A stretch of 64,000 bases of DNA from Tepidamorphus gemmatus (lineage in GTDB: Bacteria > Pseudomonadota > Alphaproteobacteria > Rhizobiales > Tepidamorphaceae), in assembly GCF_004346195.1 (NCBI RefSeq), contig NZ_SMAK01000005.1, positions 186,001 to 250,000 on the forward strand, given 5' to 3'. A model generated the notes under the pieces. That model was not told where the DNA came from. It made no database searches and saw only the letters and a program-made list of their open reading frames with translations. Below are positions 1 to 9,900 of this stretch, piece after piece. A program made the position numbers and the translations under genes. Position 1 is the first letter of the stretch; the number at the start of each line of letters is the position of its first letter.

Positions 1-1557
1 GGGCCGGATCGTCGGCTCGCCTTCTACAACCGTGCCTTCCGCGAGATCTGGTCGCTGGAGGACGACTTCCTCGCCGGAGCTCCGGGCTACGGCGAGATTC
101 TCGACCGCCTGCGCGGGGCCGGACGCCTGCCCGAACAGGCCGACTACCGCGACTGGCGCAGCCGCCAGCTGGCAATCTTCGACGCCCGCTCGCCGCAATC
201 CACCGACGACCAGGCGCTGTGGCACCTGCCGGACGGGCGCGTGCTGCGGGCTGCGCGCAATCGCCAGAGTGACGGCGCGGTCGCCTGCCTGTTCGAGGAC
301 ATCAGCGTCGCCCTCGACCTGGAAAGCCGCCTCGTCGCCGCGACCCGGGTGCAACGTGAGACACTCGAGGCGCTCGACGAGGGGATCGTCGTGTTCGGCA
401 GCGATGGCCGGATGCGTCTCCACAATCCGGCCTTCGCGGCGATCTGGAAACTGTCGCCGGAAGGCCTCGGCGGGCTGCCGCACGTCGAGGAGGTGATCGG
501 CTGGTGCCGCAGCCTGCACGACGATCGGAAGGTCTGGGAGATGCTGCGCGGCGCGGTCACCGGCCTGACCGACAGCCGCGAGGCAGCAACCGCACGGCTG
601 GAACGGCGCGACGGCAGCGTCATCGACATGCGCGTCCTGCCGCTGCCCGACGGCGGCACGCTCGTCGTGTTTACCGACATCAGCGCGTCGGCCCGCATGG
701 AACGGGCCCTGCGCGACCGCAACGAGGCGCTGCTCACGGCCGCGCGCATCAAGAACGAGTTCGTCCACAAGGTGTCCTACGAACTGCGCGCACCGCTGAC
801 CAACATCATCGGCTTCGCCCAGTTGATGAACGACATGCCCGAGGCCGAACTCGGCGAGCGCCAGCGCGAATACACCGGTTACATCCTGTCCTCGTCGAGC
901 GCGCTGCTCGCCATCATCAACGACATTCTCGATCTGGCCACGATCGATGCCGGGGTGATGGAGCTCGAGATTGCACAGGTCGACATCCGCGGCGCCGCAC
1001 TCGCCGCCGCCGATGCCTTGCGCGACCGGAGCGCGGAAGCGTCGATCACGCTCGACATCCGCATCCCCGAGGACATCGGCGCCTTCGAGGCCGATGAGAA
1101 ACGGATCCGCCAGATCCTGTTCAACCTGCTGTCCAACGCGATCGGATTCAGCGAGTCCGGCCAGACGGTGCGGCTCGAGGCACGGCGTCCGGACCCGGAA
1201 ACGGTCGCCTTCACCGTGGCCGACGAGGGACGTGGCATCCCCAAGGAGGTGCGTGACGCCGTGTTCGAGCGCTTCGAGAGCTATTCCCAAGGCGCGAGAT
1301 ACCGCGGCCCCGGACTCGGTCTGTCGATCGTCAAGAGTTTCGTCGAGTTGCACGGCGGCACGGTCGATCTCGTCTCCGAGCCGGGTCGCGGCACCACCGT
1401 GACCTGCACCTTCCCGGCCCGTCATCGCGCGCGCGGCGCGGCAGACGCCAGAATGATGGAACCCGCTGCCGCGACGGTCTATACCCTGCCACGCCGAACG
1501 CCGCCGGCTAACGAGCCGCGGCCGTCGGAGGAAGGGCTGGGCCGTCATCCGGTCTAG
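1..1557 (+). CDS. divL: DivL-like PAS sensor pseudokinase (5' partial)
   Basis: The frame is open from the first base, so the N-terminus lies outside the window. The visible part has PAS-like segments, then a dimerisation helix region and a full HATPase_c domain. The H-box reads KVSYELRAPL: the phospho-acceptor histidine is replaced by tyrosine (codon 778-780), the hallmark of DivL of Caulobacter. The N-box (NLLSNAIGFS), G1 (DEGRGIP) and G2 (GPGLGLSIVKS) motifs are intact, so ATP binding looks preserved. In Caulobacter DivL sits at the membrane and controls the CckA-CtrA phosphorelay by binding phospho-DivK. That role is inferred here from the Tyr substitution and the neighbouring tsaE gene, which is common context in alphaproteobacteria. 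A short Arg/Pro-rich tail follows the ATPase domain. The stop is 21 bases before the next start. Confidence 0.8.
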   Translation, partial: GPDRRLAFYNRAFREIWSLEDDFLAGAPGYGEILDRLRGAGRLPEQADYRDWRSRQLAIFDARSPQSTDDQALWHLPDGRVLRAARNRQSDGAVACLFEDISVALDLESRLVAATRVQRETLEALDEGIVVFGSDGRMRLHNPAFAAIWKLSPEGLGGLPHVEEVIGWCRSLHDDRKVWEMLRGAVTGLTDSREAATARLERRDGSVIDMRVLPLPDGGTLVVFTDISASARMERALRDRNEALLTAARIKNEFVHKVSYELRAPLTNIIGFAQLMNDMPEAELGERQREYTGYILSSSSALLAIINDILDLATIDAGVMELEIAQVDIRGAALAAADALRDRSAEASITLDIRIPEDIGAFEADEKRIRQILFNLLSNAIGFSESGQTVRLEARRPDPETVAFTVADEGRGIPKEVRDAVFERFESYSQGARYRGPGLGLSIVKSFVELHGGTVDLVSEPGRGTTVTCTFPARHRARGAADARMMEPAAATVYTLPRRTPPANEPRPSEEGLGRHPV

Positions 1558-1578
1558 CGCCGTCGCCGAGGACTGCCG

Positions 1579-3129
1579 GTGCACCCGCACGAATCGACCA
1601 TCCCCGCAGGCACTGCAGTGCGGCTGCGCTCGCAGGCCGAAACCGAGCGTCTCGCCGAAGCGGTCGCAGCGTCCGCGCGCGCCGGCGACCACATCCTGCT
1701 GTCCGGCGATCTCGGAGCCGGCAAATCGACCTTCGCCCGGGCGCTGATCCGGGCGGTTGCCGACCAGTCCCGGCTCGACGTGCCGAGCCCGACCTTCACC
1801 CTGGTGCAGGACTACGACCTGCCGCGTCTGCGCGTCCTGCATCTCGATCTGTACCGCATCGGCGATCCCCGCGAGCTCGACGAGCTCGGCATCGACGACC
1901 TGGCTCCGGCCGCCCTCGTTGTGGTCGAATGGTCCGAGCGGGCGCCCGGCCGGTTCGCCGGCAACGTCCTGGAAGTGTCGCTCGCGCTCGATCCGGCCGC
2001 CCCGCAGGAGCGCACGGCGTGGCTGCGGGGAGAGGGCAGCTGGACGGAGCGGCTCGCGCGATTGCTGGAGGTCCGCGAGGCGATCGCGGCGATGGGCTTT
2101 GGCGACTGGTCGCGCAGCTTCATCCAGGGCGATGCCTCGAGCCGGCGCTACGAAAGACTGGGTCGCGACGGCCAGACCGCCATCCTGATGGATGCCCCGG
2201 CCCGACCGGATCCCGGCATCGGCGAGGTGCCCTACAGCCGTGTCGCGCACCTGGCCGAATCGGTGACCCCATTCGTGGCCATGGCGACGGCGCTGCGCGC
2301 CCGGGGCTTCTCCGCGCCGGCGATCCTTGGGGCCGACCTCGCCGCCGGGGTGCTCGTCACCGAGGATCTTGGCCGCGAGGGCATTCTCGACGCCGAGGGC
2401 CGCCCCCTCGAGGATCGCTACGCCGCCGCCATCGACCTGCTCTCGGCGCTGCACGACATGGCGCTGCCCGACCTGCTTGAGGTACCCGGAGCCCGGCCCT
2501 ACCGTCTGCCGGCCTATGATCATGCCGCGATGCTGGTCGAGGTGTCGTTGCTGCTCGACTGGTATGTCCCTCTGGCGACCGGAGAACGGCTGCCGCAGCA
2601 TGCCGTGACACGGTTCCGGGAAATCTGGGACGATTTGCTGTTCGAGCTGGACGATCCGTCGGCGCGGCCGGTCTGGGTCCTGCGCGATTACCACTCGCCG
2701 AACCTGATGTGGCTGCCGCAACGGCAGGGCATCGCCCGGGTCGGCATCCTCGACATGCAGGACGCAGTGATGGGGCCACCGGCCTACGACGTCGCCTCGC
2801 TCGTCTTCGACGCTCGGGTCGACATCCCGGACCGGATGTGGCGCGAGCTCTATTCCCGTTACGTGGCGAGCCGTCAGATCGCCGATGCCGCCTTCGATGC
2901 GGAGGCTTTCGACAAGCGCTTCGCGATCCTCGCAGCCCAGCGCAACACCAAGATCCTCGGCATCTTCGCGCGTCTGGCCGAACGCGATGGCAAGCGCGGC
3001 TATCTGCGGCACATTCCCCGCATCCGCGGCTATCTTGCTCATGCCCTGTCGCACCCGGTTCTCGGCGCGCTGCGGGGTTGGTACGAGACACATCTCGCGG
3101 ATCAGGACAACTGGCTTCCAGGCACGTGA
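1579..3129 (+). CDS. tsaE: TsaE - AmgK fusion: tRNA t6A ATPase joined to cell-wall sugar kinase
   Basis: This is a 516-residue, two-domain protein. Residues about 15-160 are TsaE, the ATPase that supports threonylcarbamoyladenosine (t6A) formation on tRNA, with Walker A GDLGAGKST (43-51) and the family motif SPTFTLVQDY (70-79). Residues about 170-500 are an aminoglycoside-phosphotransferase-fold kinase with catalytic loop RDYHSPN (369-375) and metal site LDMQDA (391-396). It resembles AmgK, the anomeric N-acetylmuramate/N-acetylglucosamine kinase of peptidoglycan recycling. The MurU-like gene directly downstream supports that, since AmgK and MurU act in succession. The start is GTG at 1579, chosen because GAGGA lies six bases upstream and the TsaE domain begins shortly after. 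TsaE alone is usually about 150 residues. Fused forms are known in alphaproteobacteria; the kinase substrate is inferred. Confidence 0.88.
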   Translation: MHPHESTIPAGTAVRLRSQAETERLAEAVAASARAGDHILLSGDLGAGKSTFARALIRAVADQSRLDVPSPTFTLVQDYDLPRLRVLHLDLYRIGDPRELDELGIDDLAPAALVVVEWSERAPGRFAGNVLEVSLALDPAAPQERTAWLRGEGSWTERLARLLEVREAIAAMGFGDWSRSFIQGDASSRRYERLGRDGQTAILMDAPARPDPGIGEVPYSRVAHLAESVTPFVAMATALRARGFSAPAILGADLAAGVLVTEDLGREGILDAEGRPLEDRYAAAIDLLSALHDMALPDLLEVPGARPYRLPAYDHAAMLVEVSLLLDWYVPLATGERLPQHAVTRFREIWDDLLFELDDPSARPVWVLRDYHSPNLMWLPQRQGIARVGILDMQDAVMGPPAYDVASLVFDARVDIPDRMWRELYSRYVASRQIADAAFDAEAFDKRFAILAAQRNTKILGIFARLAERDGKRGYLRHIPRIRGYLAHALSHPVLGALRGWYETHLADQDNWLPGT

Positions 3130-3130
3130 C

Positions 3131-3898
3131 ATGACCGTGATGAATGGCGGCGGCGCCGCACCACGCAACTCAGCCTGCGTGACAGCTCCGACGACCGCGA
3201 TGGTGCTGGCCGCAGGACTTGGCACACGGATGCGGCCGATCACCGAGCGGCTGCCGAAGCCGCTGGTGCCCGTCGCCGGCCGCCCGCTGATCGATCAGGT
3301 TCTCGACCGGCTGGCCGCAGCCGGCGTCCGCGAGGCGGTCGTCAACGTCCACCATCTTGCGGATCAGATCGAGGCGCATCTGAGCGGCCGTCAGGTGCCG
3401 AGGATCCGGATCTCGGACGAGCGCGACGGGCTTCTCGATACCGGCGGCGGCATCGTCCGCGCGCTGCCCATGCTCGGGCCCGGTCCGTTCTACCTCGCCA
3501 ACACCGATTCGCTCTGGATCGAGGGGGCGCGGCCGCTGCTCGGGCGGCTTGCCGAGGCCTGGCAGGACGACCGGATGGACGGTCTGCTGGTCCTCGCTCC
3601 GACCGTCACCGCGTCGGGCTACGGCGGCACCGGCGACTTCCTGCTCGACACGGCCGGGCGGCTGACGCGGCGTCCGGAGCGGACGACGGCACCCTTTGCC
3701 TACACCGGGGTGGCGATCCTCTCGCCGCGGCTGTTCGACGACGCGCCCAATGGCCGCTTCTCGCTCAACCTGCTGTTCGACCGCGCCATCGCGACTGGCC
3801 GGCTGCACGGTCTGCGGCTCGATGGACTGTGGATGCATGTCGGCACACCGTCGGCCATCGCCGAGGCGGAAACGATGATCGAGAACAGCGTCTTGTGA
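3131..3898 (+). CDS. murU: MurU-like N-acetylmuramate-1-phosphate uridylyltransferase
   Basis: This is a 255-residue nucleotidyltransferase of the sugar-1-phosphate family. The N-terminal signature LAAGLGTRMRPIT followed by LPKPLVPV (residues about 26-48) binds the nucleotide. In Pseudomonas, MurU makes UDP-MurNAc from MurNAc-1-phosphate, bypassing de novo synthesis and giving fosfomycin tolerance. The function here rests on the adjacent AmgK-type kinase domain, which would supply the substrate. The ATG at 3131 follows the upstream stop by one base; a second in-frame ATG at 3140 is an alternative. The frame is open further upstream, but that stretch is the shadow of the AmgK coding frame. A generic glucose-1-phosphate or mannose-1-phosphate transferase is the main alternative. 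Confidence 0.82.
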   Translation: MTVMNGGGAAPRNSACVTAPTTAMVLAAGLGTRMRPITERLPKPLVPVAGRPLIDQVLDRLAAAGVREAVVNVHHLADQIEAHLSGRQVPRIRISDERDGLLDTGGGIVRALPMLGPGPFYLANTDSLWIEGARPLLGRLAEAWQDDRMDGLLVLAPTVTASGYGGTGDFLLDTAGRLTRRPERTTAPFAYTGVAILSPRLFDDAPNGRFSLNLLFDRAIATGRLHGLRLDGLWMHVGTPSAIAEAETMIENSVL

Positions 3899-3902
3899 AC
3901 CG

Positions 3903-6900
3903 ATGACAGCCCCGGCGCCCCCCCGGCTGTGGACCATACCACCCTCGGCGGCCTTCCTGCCGGCATTCGCCGACGCGCTGATCGCCGGCAGGCTGGTGCC
4001 GCCCGCGCCGGAGGGACGCCGCTTCGCCCTCGAGGAACATCTCGTCCTGCTGCCGACCCGCCGCGCCTGCCGGACGTTCGCCGAGCTCCTCGCCGAGCGC
4101 GTCGGCGGCGCCACGCTGCTGCCCCGCATCCGCCCCATCGGTGATGTCGACGAGGTGGACCTCGCCCTCTTCGGCGAGGGCACATTCGGCGGCGGCGCCG
4201 CCCTCGATCTGCCACCGGCGATACCGCCGCTGCAACGCCATCTGCTCCTTGCCACGATGGTGCTGGCCTGGGGGCGTAGCGTGGCGCAGACCCTGCTCGT
4301 GCCGGGGCGCGAGGAGCCGGTCGCCATTCCCGTCGTCCCGGGCGACGCTGCCCTTCTCGCCCGCGATCTCGCCCGGCTGATCGACGATTTCGAGACCGAG
4401 GGCGTCTCGTTCCGGGCGCTTGAAGAACTGGTGCCGGAGGATCACGCCGCCTACTGGGCATTGACCGTTGGTTTTCTCAGGATCGTTTCCGAGGAATGGC
4501 CGCGCCTGCTGGAGGAACGTGGCGCCAGCGACCCGGCCACCCGGCGCAATGCCCTGTTGCGCGCAGAAGCCGCCCGTCTCGCACATTGCCCGCCCACCGG
4601 ACCGATCATCGCCGCCGGTTCGACCGGCACGATACCGGCGACTGCCGCCCTGCTCGCCGTGATCGCCCGCCTGCCCCACGGTGCCGTCGTGCTGCCGGGG
4701 CTCGATCTCGATTTGGACGAAGAAGCCTGGACGGCGATCGACGCGGCGAGCGCACCGCATCCGGGCCACCCCCAGTACGGCCTCAAGCGACTGCTCGGAC
4801 GTCTCGGCGCGGTACGGGCCTCGGTGGAACCGCTCGTCGCGGCGCCGCGGCCGGCCCGCGACCGGCTTGTCGGCGAGGCTTTCCGGCCGGCCGCCACCAC
4901 CGAACAGTGGGCGAGCCTCGACCGGCGTCTCGGCGACGGGCTGCTCGATGCGGCCGTGTCCGGTATCGGCGTGCTGGAGGCCGCCGATGAGGCCGAGGAG
5001 GCGCTCGCCATTGCGATCGCGCTTCGCGAGACCGTCGCGACGCCGGGCCGAACCGCGGCGCTGGTGACCCCGGACCGCGGACTTGCGCGGCGGGTCGCGG
5101 CGGAACTGGCGCGCTGGCAGATCACCGTCGATGATTCCGCCGGTGTGCCGCTGGCCGAGACGCCGGCCGGCGGCCTGTTCCGGCAGATCGTCGAGACGGT
5201 GGCACGCCGGCTCGAGCCGGTGGCGCTCGTCGCGCTCATCCAGCACCCGCTGGCAAGGTTCGGACTGGACACGGCAGCCGCACGGCGCGCAGCGCGGTGG
5301 CTCGAGCTCGCGGTCTTGCGCGGACCACGACCTGCACCGGGATGTGACGGCCTGATCCGGGTCGCCACCGAGCGCCTTCTGCGGTCCGCCGACCGGTTCG
5401 ACCATCCGGCCGTACGCCGCCTCGACACCGCCGACCGCGATGCGGCCTTCGACCTGGCGACCCGCATCAGCGCGGCGCTCGAACCGCTGGAGCGGTTGCG
5501 CGATTCGCCGCCCGTGCCGCTGGCGAAGGTCGTTGCCAGCCATGCCGAGGCCCTGTCGAGGGTCATTGCCGGCGAGGCGGACGAGCTGCCTTCCGGCGAG
5601 GACGTCACCGCACTCGATGCCTTCCTCGAGGAGTTGCTCGCATCTGCCGGCGACGGACCTGACGTGACGCTTGCCGAATACCCCGCGCTGCTGGCGGCGC
5701 TGATGGCCGGCCGTGCCGTCCGCCCGGTACGCGCCGGCCATCCGCGTCTGGCGATTCTCGGCCCGCTCGAGGCCCGTCTGCTGTCGGCCGATCTGATCGT
5801 GCTCGGTGGGCTCGACGAGGGCGTGTGGCCAGCCGACACGCGCACCGATCCGTTCCTCAACCGCCCGATGCGCGGGGTCATCGGCCTCGAGGCTCCGGAG
5901 CGCTTCATCGGACTGGCGGCCCATGACGTCGCCCAGGCGCTGGGGGCCCCTGAGGTTCTGCTGGCGCGGGCCATGAAGATCGGCGGCGCGCCCACCGTCG
6001 CCTCGCGCTGGCTTCGCCGTCTGGCCGCCGTCGTCGGCAGCAAGCGCTACGCGCGCATGTGCGAGGCCGGGAACCGGCTGAAGGGCTTCGCCCGCCGCCT
6101 CGATCTCGCCGAGGCTGCGCCGCGCGCGATGGCCGAGCCGGCACCTTGCCCGCCGCTCGAGCTGCGCCCGACACGCATCAGTGTCACCGAGGTCGAGACG
6201 CTGATCCGCGACCCCTATTCCATCTATGCGCGCCGGATTCTGGGTCTCGAACCGCTGCCGGGACTCGACGAGGCGCCGGACGCGTCGAGCCGGGGCGAGA
6301 TCCTGCACGATGCGTTGGCGCGCTTCGTCCACCGGACCGAGGCCGGCGAGACGCCCGACCTGATCGCCATCGGTCGCGAGCTGTTCGCCCGGCTCGACGA
6401 CTTTCCGGAAGTGAAGGCGATCTGGTGGCCGCGCTTCCTCCGGGTCGCCGAGTGGTTCGCAGCCATCGATGCGGAGGACCGCCGCGTGAAGGCTCGTCGC
6501 ATCGTCGAGACCGGCGGCGCGCTCGAGCTCGACATTGCCGGCCGTCGCATGACGCTGACCGGCAGGGCCGACCGGATCGACGTCAGGCCGGACGGCACGC
6601 TGCGCATCGTCGACTACAAGACCGGATCGGTGCCCAGCCCGCCGCAAGTGCTGTCGGGACTGAGCCCGCAGCTGCCGCTCGAAGCGGCGATCGCCATGCG
6701 CGGCGGCTTCGACGGCGTCGAGCCCGGACTGGTCGCGACCGAACTGGTCTACATCGAGCTCAAGGGAAGCCGGCGGGCCGGCAGCATCCTGCCGATCGCC
6801 CCGAACGATACGACGGTCGCCGCCTTCGCCGAGGAGACGCTGAACCGCCTGATCGGGCTGCTGCACCGATTCTGCGATCCGGGACAGCCCTATCATGTCA

Positions 6901-6992
6901 AGCCGCGAGCCCAGTTCCTCAAGCGATTCAACGACTACGATCATCTCTCCCGCTGGCCGGAATGGGCGGTGGCGGGCGGCGGCGAGGAGTGA
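3903..6992 (+). CDS. addB: AddB, double-strand break repair helicase-nuclease subunit
   Basis: This is a 1029-residue protein with the organisation of alphaproteobacterial AddB: an inactivated SF1-like helicase body that starts at LLPTRRACRTF, and a C-terminal RecB-type nuclease with VDYKTGS at about residues 903-909. With AddA it unwinds and resects broken DNA ends and loads RecA after Chi recognition, the counterpart of RecBCD. ATG 3903 is four bases after the murU stop, and addA starts eight bases after its own stop, so the two subunits are certainly co-transcribed. No iron-sulfur cysteine cluster of the Firmicutes AddB type is evident in the C-terminus. Confidence 0.92.
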   Translation: MTAPAPPRLWTIPPSAAFLPAFADALIAGRLVPPAPEGRRFALEEHLVLLPTRRACRTFAELLAERVGGATLLPRIRPIGDVDEVDLALFGEGTFGGGAALDLPPAIPPLQRHLLLATMVLAWGRSVAQTLLVPGREEPVAIPVVPGDAALLARDLARLIDDFETEGVSFRALEELVPEDHAAYWALTVGFLRIVSEEWPRLLEERGASDPATRRNALLRAEAARLAHCPPTGPIIAAGSTGTIPATAALLAVIARLPHGAVVLPGLDLDLDEEAWTAIDAASAPHPGHPQYGLKRLLGRLGAVRASVEPLVAAPRPARDRLVGEAFRPAATTEQWASLDRRLGDGLLDAAVSGIGVLEAADEAEEALAIAIALRETVATPGRTAALVTPDRGLARRVAAELARWQITVDDSAGVPLAETPAGGLFRQIVETVARRLEPVALVALIQHPLARFGLDTAAARRAARWLELAVLRGPRPAPGCDGLIRVATERLLRSADRFDHPAVRRLDTADRDAAFDLATRISAALEPLERLRDSPPVPLAKVVASHAEALSRVIAGEADELPSGEDVTALDAFLEELLASAGDGPDVTLAEYPALLAALMAGRAVRPVRAGHPRLAILGPLEARLLSADLIVLGGLDEGVWPADTRTDPFLNRPMRGVIGLEAPERFIGLAAHDVAQALGAPEVLLARAMKIGGAPTVASRWLRRLAAVVGSKRYARMCEAGNRLKGFARRLDLAEAAPRAMAEPAPCPPLELRPTRISVTEVETLIRDPYSIYARRILGLEPLPGLDEAPDASSRGEILHDALARFVHRTEAGETPDLIAIGRELFARLDDFPEVKAIWWPRFLRVAEWFAAIDAEDRRVKARRIVETGGALELDIAGRRMTLTGRADRIDVRPDGTLRIVDYKTGSVPSPPQVLSGLSPQLPLEAAIAMRGGFDGVEPGLVATELVYIELKGSRRAGSILPIAPNDTTVAAFAEETLNRLIGLLHRFCDPGQPYHVKPRAQFLKRFNDYDHLSRWPEWAVAGGGEE

Positions 6993-6999
6993 TCCGGCG

Positions 7000-9900
7000 G
7001 TGACGAACGTCGCGGCCCGCCCGCTTGACGCAACCATCGCGGCGCAGCGCGAGGCATCCGATCCGCGCGTCTCGGCCTGGGTGAAGGCCAATGCCGGCGC
7101 GGGCAAGACCTATGTGCTGGCACAGCGGGTGCTGCGGCTCTTGCTTGCCGGCACGAACCCCTCGCGCCTGCTCTGCATCACCTATACCAAGGCGGCCGCC
7201 TCGGAGATGGCCAACCGCGTCTTCGACTGGCTTGCCGGCTGGGCGATCGCCGACGACGCGACTCTCGCCGACGAGATCGCCCGCATTACCGGCCGCAGGC
7301 CGACCGCGGCGGAGGCCGAACGGGCACGACGCTTGTTCGCCGAAGCCGTCGAGACACCGGGTGGCCTGAAGATCCAGACGATCCACGCCTTCTGCGAGCG
7401 GCTCCTGCAACAGTTCCCGTTCGAGGCAAGTGTCACTGCCGGTTTCACCGTGCTCGACGACCGCACGGCGGCCGAGCTGCTTGCGACCGCGCGCGGCGAG
7501 ATCCTGATGCAGGCGGCCACGGACGCGCAACTCTCGGCGGCGCTGGCGGTTGTGGTGGCGCGCTTGTCGGACACCTCTCTCGACGGCCTCATCGCCGAAG
7601 TCGTCAGCCGGCGCAGCGAGCTTCTCGACTGGCTGCATGACGGCGGCGACCTCGGGCGGGCGCTCGACAGCCTAGGCGCGGCAATCGGCCTGCCGTCGGG
7701 TACGACGGAAGCGGGGCTGATCGACGAGATCCTCGCTGGCCGGTCGCTGCCGCGTTCGGAATGGGCCTCCGTCGCCACGTGGATGCGCCAGGGATCGACA
7801 AGAGACGAACACCTCGGCGACCGGTTGGCCGCGGCCGCCGCGGCTGTCGGCAACGCCGCGCTCGATGACTATCTCGCCGTGTTCCTGACCCGCGAGGGAA
7901 CCGCCCGACGCGCCATCGTGACGAACGCGCTGGCGGCTGCGGAACCGGAGCTATGCCGTCGGCTGGAGGCCGAGCGAGACCGCGTGGCGCGGCTGGCGCC
8001 GCAGCTTTCCGCAGCCAGGCTGCTCGAGTTCAACCGCGCGCTGTTCACCATCGCCGATGCCATCCTCCAGCGCTACCAGTCGATCAAGTCGCTGCGCGGG
8101 CTGCTCGACTTCGACGATCTCATCGAGCGCACCGCGATGCTGCTGACCCGCACCGACGCTGCCTGGGTGCTCTACAAGCTGGACGGCGGCATCGACCACA
8201 TCCTGGTCGACGAGGCGCAGGATACCAGCCCGCGCCAATGGGAGATCATCGACCGGATAGCCGGCGAGTTCTTTGCCGGCGAGGGCGCCCGTCAGGCCGA
8301 CCGCACGGTGTTCGCGGTCGGCGACATCAAGCAGTCGATCTACTCCTTCCAGGGCGCCGAACCGGCCCGCTTCGCGGCGATGCGCAAGCATTTCGAGCGC
8401 GCGGCGCGTGAGGTCGGCAAGCCGTTCCGTGGGGTGACCCTGCGACTGTCCTTCCGCTCGACCCCGGCGATCCTGAAGGCCGTCGACGAGGTGTTCCGGA
8501 CCGGTCCCGCAGCCGCGGGCGTCGTCCTTGAGGTGGATCGTGAGGAGGTGATCCACACGGCGGTGCGCGAGCGGGATCCGGGTCTCGTCGAGATCTGGCC
8601 GGTGATCGAGCCGGAGCCGGTCGAGCCGGTGACCCCTTGGGATGCTCCCCTCGATGTCGAGCGGGCCGAGAGTCCCGCCGCCCGGCTGGCCAGCCGCATC
8701 GCCCGCACGATCAGGGGCTGGATCGACCGCGAGGAGCGACTGGAGGCGACCGGCCTGCCGATCCGTCCCGGCGACGTCATGATCCTGCTGGCGCGCCGCA
8801 AACCCTTCGCCGAACTGATGATTCGCGCACTGAAGGCGCACGGCATTCCGGTCGCTGGCGCCGATCGGATGGTGCTGACCGATCATATTGCGGTGATGGA
8901 TCTTGTCGCCGTCGGCCGCTTCGCGCTGATGCCCGAGGACGATCTGACGCTTGCTGCACTGTTGAAGAGCCCGCTGATCGGGCTGGGCGAGGACGATCTG
9001 ATGGCACTTGCGGCCGGCCGGCGCGGGTCGCTGTGGCAGGCGCTGGTCGAGAAGGCCGAGACCGACGCGGCGCTCGCCCCAATCCGCGACCTCCTGGCCG
9101 ACTGGCGCGCCCGGGTCGGCTTCCAGCGGCCCTACGATTTCTATGCCGGGCTGCTCGGCGCCGGCCGCGGCCGCGCGGCGTTCCATGCCCGCCTCGGCGC
9201 CGAGGCCTTCGAGGCGCTGGACGAATTCCTCGGCCTGGCGCTCGCCTACGAACGGGCCGAGACCCCGAGCCTGCCCGGTTTCCTGGCCTGGCTCGAGGCC
9301 GCACCGACCGAGATCAAGCGCGACATGGACAAGGGTCGCGACGAGGTGCGGGTGATGACGGTGCACGGCGCCAAGGGCCTCGAGGCTCCGGTGGTGTTCC
9401 TGCCCGACTGTGCCCGCGCTGCAAGCGGCCGGAGCGTCGGGCCGCTGTTCCGCTTCGGTGAGGGTCCCGGCGGGCCGCTGGTCTTCGCCCCGAGCAAGGC
9501 CGAAGACTGCGCGGCGACGGCCACCTTGCGGGAGGCTGCCGAACGCGCCCGGGCCGCGGAGGAGAACCGGCTGCTCTATGTCGCGATGACACGGGCGCGC
9601 GACCGGCTCTACATCGCCGGTTTTCGCAACGGCACGCGCCGGACCTCGGAGCCGACCTGGCACGACATCGTGTCGAGCGCGCTCGATCCGCTGCTCGTCG
9701 ATGCCGATACCCCGGATGGCCCCGTGCGGCGGCTGGTCGGCGAGGGCGAGGCGGCGCCGGTCGCGCGGCAGACCGGGAGTGGCACCGGACAGGAGCCGCT
9801 ACCGGCTTGGCTGCGTGAACCCGCTGCGGCCGAGGCAGCCACCGGTCCCGCACTTGCCCCGTCCCGACTCGCCGGGCACGCGCCGGGATTTCGGGCCGCA

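Noticed and set aside
3765-7106. Very long minus-strand open frame (over 1100 codons) opposite murU, addB and the start of addA
   Set aside because: It is antisense to well-recognised genes. Such frames are expected where third codon positions are almost all G or C. The translation is low-complexity, Arg/Gly-rich and has no motifs.
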